In this document: positions 22,477 to 28,628 of the stretch, piece by piece | Layout of the letters: the number at the start of each line of letters is the position of its first letter | Position numbering within the stretch: the stretch's first letter is position 1 | NCBI GenBank assembly: GCA_016791465.1 | Contig: JAEUWE010000195.1 | Coordinates: 1-28,628 of the forward strand | Reading direction: 5' to 3' | Length of the DNA: 28,628 bases | Origin: Pseudobdellovibrionaceae bacterium | Lineage (GTDB): Bacteria; Bdellovibrionota; Bdellovibrionia; Bdellovibrionales; JAMPXM01 | The notes under the pieces: model-generated | What the model saw: only the letters and a program-made list of their open reading frames with translations | Databases searched by the model: none | Told to the model about the DNA's origin: nothing | Program-made: the position numbers and the translations under genes

Positions 22477-23135
22477 TGGTTCGCAAAGGCGCGAAGACAA
22501 AATCGCAGATTCTCGAAGCCGCGTTGCGGATTGCTTCGCAAGAGGGCCTTTCGGGCTTAACGATCGGCGAACTTGCAAAGTCGGTGGGACTTTCAAAGAG
22601 TGGCTTATTCGCGCACTTCAAGGGAAAGGATACGCTGCAACTCTCGGTTCTGAGTGCCGCTGTCGATCACTTTGTTGCAACCGTCATGGCGCCCGCATTC
22701 GCCGAGCCACGCGGGCAACCACGCATTGAAGCCCTCGTTAAAAATTGGCTCGCCTTTATCGACGGCAGCACCTCTTTGCCCGGTGGAAGCGTGCTGATTT
22801 CAGCATCGGTCGAACTCGATGATCGTCCAGGACCGCTTCGCGACTTTGTTCAAAAATCACAGCGAGATTTAATACGAAATCTCGAGAAAGCCGCCATGAT
22901 AGCGGTAGACGAGTCGCACTTCCGTCGCGACCTCGACTGCGAGCAGTTTGCCTGGTCCCTCTACTCATACATTCTTGGCTACCATCACTTCGCACGATTG
23001 TTGGATAATCCAAAGGCAACAACGTTTGTCTGGCGATCCGTCAACGACCTACTCGAAAGCGCACGCGCCGGCCGAACGATGATTAAAAAACAGGAATCGA
23101 AAAATATAAAACAGACTGCGCGCAAGCGCAGGTAA
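22476..23135 (+). CDS. TetR/AcrR-family transcriptional regulator
   Basis: A 219-residue TetR-type repressor. The N-terminal helix-turn-helix reads LTIGELAKSVGLSKSGLFAHFKGKDTLQ (28-55) after ILEAALRIASQEGL, the typical first helices. The C-terminal ligand domain (60-195) is helical, and the tail is very basic (KKQESKNIKQTARKRR). It precedes fadE by 15 bp on the same strand, so it probably shares its transcript and controls fatty acid breakdown, as TetR-type FadR regulators do by binding acyl-CoA. That role is inferred from position only. No ribosome binding site is seen, consistent with the leaderless promoter proposed upstream. Confidence 0.88.
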   Translation: MVRKGAKTKSQILEAALRIASQEGLSGLTIGELAKSVGLSKSGLFAHFKGKDTLQLSVLSAAVDHFVATVMAPAFAEPRGQPRIEALVKNWLAFIDGSTSLPGGSVLISASVELDDRPGPLRDFVQKSQRDLIRNLEKAAMIAVDESHFRRDLDCEQFAWSLYSYILGYHHFARLLDNPKATTFVWRSVNDLLESARAGRTMIKKQESKNIKQTARKRR

Positions 23136-23150
23136 CAGGGGGACTCAACA

Positions 23151-25652
23151 GTGGATTCGTTCTATGGACTCTTCTCGCAAGACAACAGCGGGCTATGGAC
23201 AGCCGGCACCGTCTTGATGCTTTTCGTGCTCGGCTTTGTCGGAGCACCATTTTTCATCTGGACAGCGGCGATTCTTGTCGTTCTGTTTGGCTTTGGTGCA
23301 TCGACACCCGTTATCGCTGCGGCGGGCGCCATCTTAGCGATCTTCAATCTTCCACCGATCCGACGTGTGCTCGTTTCAGGAATGGTGATGAAGGTTCTCA
23401 AAGGCATTATGCCGGCGATCTCGGACACAGAGCGCGCCGCCCTTGAGGCTGGTGTCGTCTGGGCTGAAGGTGAACTCTTCAGCGGCAAACCCGATTTCAA
23501 GAAGCTGATGAACGAGTCTTATCCACAGCTCACGCCAGAAGAAAAAGCCTTCATCGATGGCCCCGTTGAGCGCCTCTGCGATTCAATCGACGATTGGGAG
23601 GTTTGGGAAAAGCGCGACATCCCACAAGCAGCGTGGGACATTATCAAGAAAGAAAAATTCTTGGGCATGATCATTCCAAAAGAGTACGGCGGTCTCGGCT
23701 TCTCGGCACTCGCCCACTCAGAAGTGATCAAAAAACTCAGCTCGCGCTCAATCCCCGCCTGCATCACCGTCATGGTACCAAACTCATTGGGACCAGCGGA
23801 GCTCTTGATTCACTACGGAACGGACCAGCAAAAAAAGCATCTCTTGCCACGCCTAGCGACTGGAGAAGAGATTCCATGCTTTGCACTCACCGAGCCCGGC
23901 GCTGGTTCCGATGCCGGCTCAATCGCCTCAGACGGCGTCTTGTTTAAAGGCGACGACGGCAAACTCTACATCCGCCTCAACTGGAACAAGCGCTGGATCA
24001 CACTCGCACATATCTCGACCGTGCTCGGTCTTGCCTTCCGCCTCAAAGATCCGCAGAACATCCTGGGCCGCGGCGAAGATGTCGGTATCACCTGCGCTCT
24101 GATTCCATCAAAAACCCCAGGCGTCGACATTTCACAACGTCACGATCCCATGGGCTCGCCCTTCTACAACTGCCCGACCTTCGGTAAAGACGTCGTTGTT
24201 TCCGTCGATACAATCGTCGGCGGACTCGAGGGCGCTGGCAAAGGCTGGGGTATGCTGATGGAGTGTCTCGCTGCCGGTCGCGGCATCTCGCTGCCTGCGC
24301 AGTCAACCGGCGGAACAGCACTGGTGACACGAGTCGTGTCGGCACATGCCTCGATTCGCAAACAGTTCGGATTCCCGATCGGCATGATGGAAGGCGTTGA
24401 AGAGCCAATCGCTCGCATCGCCGGCTTCAACTACATGATCGAAGCCATGCGCCGCTACACACTCGGAGCACTCGACAAGGGCATCAAACCGGCCGTTGTC
24501 ACTGCCATGGTGAAGTACAATGCCACCGAAATCTCGCGCAAGGTCATCAACGATGGCATGGACGTCATGGGCGGCGCCGGCATTTCTCGCGGTCCAAAGA
24601 ACCTGCTCGCCCACTTCTATATGGCGACACCGATCGGAATCACGGTCGAGGGCGCGAACATCCTCACGCGCACTTTGATTATCTTTGGTCAGGGCGCTCT
24701 CCGCGCTCACCCCTACGCCTTTAAAGAGGTCGACTCGATCGGCAAGGGCGACTTGGCAACTTTCGATGGCGCCTTCTGGGGACACGTCGGTCACATCGTT
24801 CGCAACGGCTGTCGCGCTATCGCGCTATCGCTCACGCGCGGTCTGCTCGCTCCAAGCCCCGTTGGCGGATCCACAGCGAAGTACTACCGCAAACTGTCTT
24901 GGGCCTCGGCCACATTCGCCACAATGGGCGATATCGCCATGGGTTCACTCGGCGGCTCGCTGAAATCTCGTCAGAAGATCACCGGTCGCTTTGCCGATGT
25001 CCTTTCATGGATGTACATCGGAACTTCGGTTCTTCGCCGCTACGAAGCGGAAGGTCGCAAAAAAGAAGACCTCCCATTCGTTCACTTCGCGTTGAATCAC
25101 AGTCTCTACGAGATTCAAAAGGCCTTCGACGGTATCTTTGCGAATCTCAATCCCCCAGGTCTTGGCTGGCTCTTTAGTGGCCCGCTCCGCTGGTGGTCGA
25201 ACCTCAACGCACTGGCCGGAGAGCACAACGATCAGCACACGCATAAAATCGCGTCGATGATCCTTGCTGACAGCGAACAGCGCAAACGCCATACCGATGG
25301 GATCTTTGTTCCAAAAAACACCATCGAACAGCTCGGCAAACTCGAGTTCACCTTCAGCGTCGTCAAACGCGCCGAAGCGACCGAAAAGAAAATGCGTGCC
25401 GCTGTTAAGGCTCGGACGATTCCAAAAGCAAAAGGAAAAGCCTTGGCGGACTCTTGCCTCGAGAAAGGCGTGATCACAAAAGAGGAGTACACCGATGTGA
25501 TTCGTGCTGACGAACTTCGTTGGGAAGCCATCCAAGTCGATTCGTACACACAGGACGAATACTTTGGCCACAAGTCGAAAGGAACATCGCACTTGCTCAA
25601 AGCTGCAAAAGGCGGTGGCGGCGCCGAAGCCTCGGCTATGAACCGCGGCTGA
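23151..25652 (+). CDS. fadE: Acyl-CoA dehydrogenase FadE
   Basis: FadE catalyses the first step of beta-oxidation, oxidising acyl-CoA to trans-2-enoyl-CoA with FAD, at the inner membrane. The product is 833 residues, close to E. coli FadE (814). Two or three hydrophobic segments occupy residues 15-67, as in FadE and unlike short acyl-CoA dehydrogenases. FGM.IP.EYGGLGFSA-type sequence (170-186), the signature CFALTEPGAGSDAGS (243-257), GKGWGMLMECLAAGRGISLPA, and GAGISRGPKNLLAHFYM with ITVEGANILTRTLI are FadE-type blocks. The C-terminal 300 residues form the FadE-specific domain. The start is GTG at 23151, with GGGGG 8 nt upstream. It follows the TetR gene by 15 bp and ends at a strong terminator. 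It would use acids released by neighbouring lipolytic enzymes, an inference from context. Confidence 0.93.
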   Translation: MDSFYGLFSQDNSGLWTAGTVLMLFVLGFVGAPFFIWTAAILVVLFGFGASTPVIAAAGAILAIFNLPPIRRVLVSGMVMKVLKGIMPAISDTERAALEAGVVWAEGELFSGKPDFKKLMNESYPQLTPEEKAFIDGPVERLCDSIDDWEVWEKRDIPQAAWDIIKKEKFLGMIIPKEYGGLGFSALAHSEVIKKLSSRSIPACITVMVPNSLGPAELLIHYGTDQQKKHLLPRLATGEEIPCFALTEPGAGSDAGSIASDGVLFKGDDGKLYIRLNWNKRWITLAHISTVLGLAFRLKDPQNILGRGEDVGITCALIPSKTPGVDISQRHDPMGSPFYNCPTFGKDVVVSVDTIVGGLEGAGKGWGMLMECLAAGRGISLPAQSTGGTALVTRVVSAHASIRKQFGFPIGMMEGVEEPIARIAGFNYMIEAMRRYTLGALDKGIKPAVVTAMVKYNATEISRKVINDGMDVMGGAGISRGPKNLLAHFYMATPIGITVEGANILTRTLIIFGQGALRAHPYAFKEVDSIGKGDLATFDGAFWGHVGHIVRNGCRAIALSLTRGLLAPSPVGGSTAKYYRKLSWASATFATMGDIAMGSLGGSLKSRQKITGRFADVLSWMYIGTSVLRRYEAEGRKKEDLPFVHFALNHSLYEIQKAFDGIFANLNPPGLGWLFSGPLRWWSNLNALAGEHNDQHTHKIASMILADSEQRKRHTDGIFVPKNTIEQLGKLEFTFSVVKRAEATEKKMRAAVKARTIPKAKGKALADSCLEKGVITKEEYTDVIRADELRWEAIQVDSYTQDEYFGHKSKGTSHLLKAAKGGGGAEASAMNRG

Positions 25653-25671
25653 GTTTCAGATCTCCAAAAAG

Positions 25672-25702
25672 AAAAAGGGGAAGCAACCGCTTCCCCTTTT
25701 TT
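25672..25702. terminator. Strong bidirectional intrinsic terminator between fadE and the lysine-rich gene
   Basis: AAAAAGGGGAAGC (25672-25684), loop AACC, and GCTTCCCCTTTTT (25689-25701) form a perfect 13-bp stem with flanking A and T tracts. It lies 19 bp after the fadE stop and 41 bp after the end of the convergent gene, so it can stop transcripts from both sides. Confidence 0.93.
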
Positions 25703-25742
25703 ATTTCTCCCGACACTTCTGTACGAGAACGCTCACGACACA

Positions 25743-26426
25743 CTAGAAACAAGACTTCTTCACAAACGCTGGCGATCCGTCTTTGCTGTAGACCTTCCAG
25801 TAGTTTGGATTTCCTGATTTCTCGACCCAGAGTTTCTTGTCCGCTCGAGTTTCTCCGATGAACGTCTTTGAACCTGGTTTGGTTTGCATCATGCATTCTT
25901 TTTTCGTCACTTGATAGCTTCCGCCAGCGTACTCGTCGGTCGAAGCGACACCGCGCTTCTTCGACGCCTTGCTAGTCGAGGCCACTTTCGACTTCTTGCC
26001 CGATTTTTTGCCGGACTTCTTTGCGGCCTTCTTCGCGGCTTTCTTCGATTCCTTTTTCGCCGCCTTCTTTGCTACCGCTTTTTTGGCGACAGGCTTCTTT
26101 TCTTCAACCGGAGCAACCGAAGGATCCATCACCGGAGCACCCATGGGTGCCGCTCCTGCATCAGCAGACGGAGAAAGGTCTTCAATCGGGCCACCCGATG
26201 GAGCAGCGCCCATGTCAGCCGACGGATCCGAACCCGCCTGCGCAACCGCAGGTGCTGCCGGTTCCGACGCTGGCGCCGGGCCACCGATCGGAGTCGTATC
26301 AAAGTCACCGTCTCCCTCATCGACAAAAACGTCGGCGCTGAAAGCTGGCAGCGCCACAATCAGTGCAAGGACGATGAAGGAAATCGAGATCCACTTCACA
26401 AAGGCACGCTCGAGAGTGTTCACCAT
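25743..26426 (-). CDS. Exported lysine/alanine-rich protein with small C-terminal domain
   Basis: A 227-residue protein with no clear family. A signal peptide or anchor lies at about 12-30 (ISISFIVLALIVALPAFSA). Next comes an acidic, Pro/Ala/Gly-rich segment (32-108) with an imperfect repeat (PSADMGAAPSGGP / PSADAGAAPMGAP). A strongly basic KKA-type tract follows (109-158, AKKAAKKESKKAAKK-like), resembling histone H1-like tails. A compact C-terminal domain of about 60 residues (168-227) has two cysteines (178, 226) and YWKVYSKDGSPAFVKKSC. In the periplasm the basic tract could bind peptidoglycan, lipopolysaccharide or nucleic acid; none is shown. ATG 26426 is preferred to the further upstream in-frame start because AAGGAG lies 7 nt before it. 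It follows mtgA by 73 bp. Confidence 0.78.
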   Translation of the reverse strand: MVNTLERAFVKWISISFIVLALIVALPAFSADVFVDEGDGDFDTTPIGGPAPASEPAAPAVAQAGSDPSADMGAAPSGGPIEDLSPSADAGAAPMGAPVMDPSVAPVEEKKPVAKKAVAKKAAKKESKKAAKKAAKKSGKKSGKKSKVASTSKASKKRGVASTDEYAGGSYQVTKKECMMQTKPGSKTFIGETRADKKLWVEKSGNPNYWKVYSKDGSPAFVKKSCF

Positions 26427-26499
26427 TGAAGAACTCCTTATGACCACCTATCGGCCGAAGTTCCATGCAGACTTAAGATGAACTGCGTGACGCCAGCCG

Positions 26500-27246
26500 T
26501 TAGTCCGGCATTTCGACGTAAGGCATGCGTCTCAGAATCGCACTCTGTCGATAACGCACATAGGCTGAAGGCCGATCAACGCGAAAACGAATGGGGTTGG
26601 GAAGCACAGCAATCAGGAGCGCGGCTTCAGCCGACGTCAAACGTGCGGCAGGCTTTTTAAAGTAATGTCGTGATGCCGCTTCGATACCATACACACCCGG
26701 CCCAAACTCGATCACATTGAGATAGACCTCCATGATGCGACGCTTGCTCCAAACTGACTCCATCAAGATCGTGAACCAAGCTTCAACGCCCTTTCGAACC
26801 CAGCTTCGACTGGGCCAAAGAAAGACATTCTTCGCGGTTTGCTGCGAAATGGTACTCGCCCCGCGAACCCGCTTGCGCCCACTGCGCTCCGCTCGCTTAT
26901 TGGTTTCGATCGCTTTGCGTATCGCCTCGAAATCAAATCCGGCGTGCTGAACAAAGCGAAAATCCTCTGAGGCAATCGCGGCCCTGATCACCTGCGGTTG
27001 AATCTTATCAAGAGAGACCCAGTCCTTCTCATAAGACATTCTTTCGCCCGCAAATCCTGCCTCAACAGACTTAAAGAGCATCAATGGCGTTACGGGGACT
27101 GGAAGCCAAGCGTAAAGAACGACAGAGAAGACCGATGCGGCTAAACCGCCAACGACAAACACCGCTAATCCACTGACAAAAAAGTGGGTCCACTTGAACC
27201 GATTCTCCGGTTCGGATTGTCTCAAAGGGGGACGAAGATCGCGCAT
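26500..27246 (-). CDS. mtgA: Monofunctional biosynthetic peptidoglycan transglycosylase MtgA
   Basis: MtgA polymerises lipid II into glycan strands at the periplasmic face of the inner membrane (family GT51). The 248-residue protein has one TM helix (about 22-47) and then the GT51 domain. Catalytic Glu94 lies in ASEDFRFVQHAGFD, followed by RGASTISQQTAKNVFLWPSRSWVRKGVEAW (128-157) and the second Glu, Glu173, in SKRRIMEVYLNVIEFGPGVYGIEAA. There is no transpeptidase domain, as expected for the monofunctional type. It is read before the lysine-rich exported protein and is divergent from the unrecognised gene at 27433. The single-domain penicillin-binding transpeptidase at 13550-14875 could supply the matching cross-linking activity, but the two are far apart. 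Confidence 0.92.
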   Translation of the reverse strand: MRDLRPPLRQSEPENRFKWTHFFVSGLAVFVVGGLAASVFSVVLYAWLPVPVTPLMLFKSVEAGFAGERMSYEKDWVSLDKIQPQVIRAAIASEDFRFVQHAGFDFEAIRKAIETNKRAERSGRKRVRGASTISQQTAKNVFLWPSRSWVRKGVEAWFTILMESVWSKRRIMEVYLNVIEFGPGVYGIEAASRHYFKKPAARLTSAEAALLIAVLPNPIRFRVDRPSAYVRYRQSAILRRMPYVEMPD

Positions 27247-27432
27247 GAGTGGGCGAGCTTACGTCGCCTTGCTGCAATCGACAAATAGCCGTTTTTATGG
27301 ACGATCCACTCGTCTCAACCGTTGAAAAACAGAGCAGATTTTACAGCTGAGTTGAGAAAACACTTGGTCACCGAACGCATCAACATTACCCTGACTAAAT
27401 CCTGACTTGACGGTATTGGAGACAGCTAACGA
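27247..27432. other. 186-bp divergent intergenic region
   Basis: The longest gene-free stretch in the window, between the starts of mtgA (-) and the partial gene at 27433 (+). It must hold the promoters of both. TTGACG (27407-27412) and TTGAGA (27352-27357) look like -35 elements but have no convincing -10 partner at 16-18 bp. CTCAAC/GTTGAG arms (about 27315 and 27351) are far apart. Apart from this I see no gene, RNA structure or repeat. Confidence 0.5.
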
Positions 27433-28628
27433 ATGAGGACAAAACCAAGCTCACCCAACGCCAGCGCAGAGCCGCCTGCCGAACAGCGGCTCGAGCCTCC
27501 GGGTGCACCTCCAAGCACATTAGCGCGTCCAGCTGCCCCCTCCAGTCCGAGCCGATTCAGCGCCGGAGCCCTTACTTCTGTCACTCGCCATGATCACCAC
27601 AACATCGAAATCAAATCGGTGATCGAACTCGCTCCAGAGCCTCTCAAAGTCGCCACCGAACTCTACATTTTCATTCCCAAGAGTTTTGAAATTGGGCTCG
27701 CCGGAAAGTCAGAACTGGTGAAGGACCTGCGAACACGACTGCGCCTCGCAATTCCATCAAATGAGGGTTTTGACGACGAAGACTTCACCGACGCACTCAA
27801 AGAACTTGCCAACGCCAACACTCGCCTTGAGGCCGAGGCGATGATTTTGATCTCAATGGGCCAAGAAATTCCGGCCAACCTGCGAGAAGGCGTCCTGGAG
27901 GCCGCAAAAGATGTCGCAGCCATCGTCGCCGAACGCCTCAAACGTCTTTCGGCTGATCACGGGCGTCAGTTTTTTATCTCGCAAAGCCTACTGGTCACCA
28001 CCTCAAGTCGCGCAGCAGGCTTTGATTCTTTTGTTAAGAACCTGCAGACGGTACGCCGGAAAATCGAAATGGTGCGCGAAACCATGCGCACACGCAGTCG
28101 AGACGGTCGTTCACTCAACTCACTTCTCGATGAGTACGTCAGCCAGCTCTACGTTCAGTATCTTGGAGCTATTGCAGGAGAGTTCGCCAAGTTTGAAGCC
28201 GACTCAAGCGACATTCAACAACCAGCCGGTTTTGACTTGTCCGATGCTGACGCAGTCGCGGCCGGGTCCACGCTCGACTCAGCTGCAGCATTCAATCTTT
28301 CATACGCCCGCGCCAAGCAAATGCTCAAGGCTCTACAAGAGGACGAGGCCGTCTACCGCAAGTCACGCGGCCTTTCATTTGAATCAGAGACTGACCTTGA
28401 ACGCGAACGTCATCTGATTCGTTTGAGTCAGTTGAAAAAGTTTTTCCAGTCAAAGACCTTCATCGATGTCGCTAAGACTCAGGCCGCCAAAAAGATCACA
28501 GAATCTACCGCGCTTGTCGGGACGGCCGTCGCAGGCGTCACCGCTGCGGTTTTAGAACAGTGGGGACGAAAGAACGTCGCCACCGTCGCAAGCAAAGGTC
28601 TGATCCTCGTCTCACTTGGCGTCATCTG
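27433..28628 (+). CDS. Unrecognised protein, cut by the window end
   Basis: The frame is open from ATG 27433 to the last base, giving 398 complete codons; an in-frame TAA at 27427-27429 rules out an earlier start, and GGAGA lies about 11 nt upstream. Residues 1-50 are Pro/Ala/Ser-rich and probably disordered. Residues 60-350 are helix-rich and charged, with a beta-like opening NIEIKSVIELAPEPLKVATELYIF and heptad-like stretches. A hydrophobic, Ala/Val/Gly-rich segment near the visible end (ALVGTAVAGVTAAVLEQ, then LILVSLGVI) suggests one or more membrane helices. No signal peptide is seen, so a large cytoplasmic N-terminus with a later membrane part is likely. No family is recognised; codon use looks like that of its neighbours. 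Confidence 0.8.
   Translation, partial: MRTKPSSPNASAEPPAEQRLEPPGAPPSTLARPAAPSSPSRFSAGALTSVTRHDHHNIEIKSVIELAPEPLKVATELYIFIPKSFEIGLAGKSELVKDLRTRLRLAIPSNEGFDDEDFTDALKELANANTRLEAEAMILISMGQEIPANLREGVLEAAKDVAAIVAERLKRLSADHGRQFFISQSLLVTTSSRAAGFDSFVKNLQTVRRKIEMVRETMRTRSRDGRSLNSLLDEYVSQLYVQYLGAIAGEFAKFEADSSDIQQPAGFDLSDADAVAAGSTLDSAAAFNLSYARAKQMLKALQEDEAVYRKSRGLSFESETDLERERHLIRLSQLKKFFQSKTFIDVAKTQAAKKITESTALVGTAVAGVTAAVLEQWGRKNVATVASKGLILVSLGVI

Noticed and set aside
25884..26481. Long open frames on the + strand opposite the lysine-rich gene
   Set aside because: They arise from the repetitive Lys/Ala codons read in reverse (Phe/Arg-rich products); the minus frame has a good ribosome binding site and signal peptide.
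27911..28417. 168-codon open frame on the + strand inside the last gene
   Set aside because: It is the +1 shadow of the longer frame that runs from 27433 to the window end; its product is Ser/Pro/Thr-rich with no domain.
1..28628. tRNA, rRNA, CRISPR array, insertion sequence, prophage or integron
   Set aside because: No regular repeat-spacer pattern, transposase, integrase, phage gene or recognisable RNA gene was seen on either strand.

Overview
The window reads as a chromosomal stretch of a Gram-negative bacterium with moderate GC content (low fifties percent by eye). The best guess is a member of the Bdellovibrionota or a related former deltaproteobacterial lineage. The grounds are an Agl/Glt-like motor cluster (one TolQ-type protein, two tandem TolR-type proteins and an FHA-TM-AgmX/PglI C-terminal protein) beside a GYF-PilZ protein, many exported hydrolases, a PHA depolymerase, and G-run ribosome binding sites. 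This assignment is an inference; there is no rRNA or other marker gene here. No tRNA, rRNA, CRISPR array, insertion sequence or prophage was recognised.

Layout. 1-854 (+): 3' part of a phospholipase D/cardiolipin synthase-like gene. It converges on sthA (924-2285, -), with two 13-bp palindromes between them. 924-4722 (-): a tight four-gene run read SIMPL protein -> HAD phosphatase -> AI-2E-type permease -> SthA transhydrogenase, with two 4-bp stop/start overlaps. 4777-6627 (+): an exported trypsin-like serine protease whose 3' end overlaps an ankyrin protein (6608-7018, -). 6608-9143 (-): SelO -> TruC-like pseudouridine synthase -> ankyrin protein. 9210-17264 (-): a co-directional array read beta-propeller-like secreted protein -> secreted protein of unknown fold -> penicillin-binding transpeptidase -> GYF-PilZ protein -> TolQ/ExbB -> ExbD -> ExbD -> FHA-AgmX protein. 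17341-21908 (+): large exported alpha/beta hydrolase, exported His-rich beta-carbonic anhydrase, PHA depolymerase; the last overlaps a convergent small exported protein (21871-22335, -). 22476-25652 (+): a TetR regulator followed after 15 bp by fadE, closed by a strong bidirectional terminator. 25743-27246 (-): mtgA and a lysine-rich exported protein. 27433 to the end (+): an unrecognised protein cut by the window edge.

How the genes fit together. The central array looks like an inner-membrane, proton-driven, envelope-spanning machine encoded with a cytoplasmic GYF/PilZ partner and with periplasmic proteins that touch peptidoglycan or the cell surface. The right half is rich in lipid and storage-polymer catabolism (PHA depolymerase, large esterase-like hydrolase, FadE under a probable TetR regulator), as expected of a scavenger or predator. 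Convergent gene pairs often overlap at their 3' ends, and several start regions carry inverted repeats that could control translation. Gaps between genes never exceed 190 bp, so the whole window is dense coding sequence.
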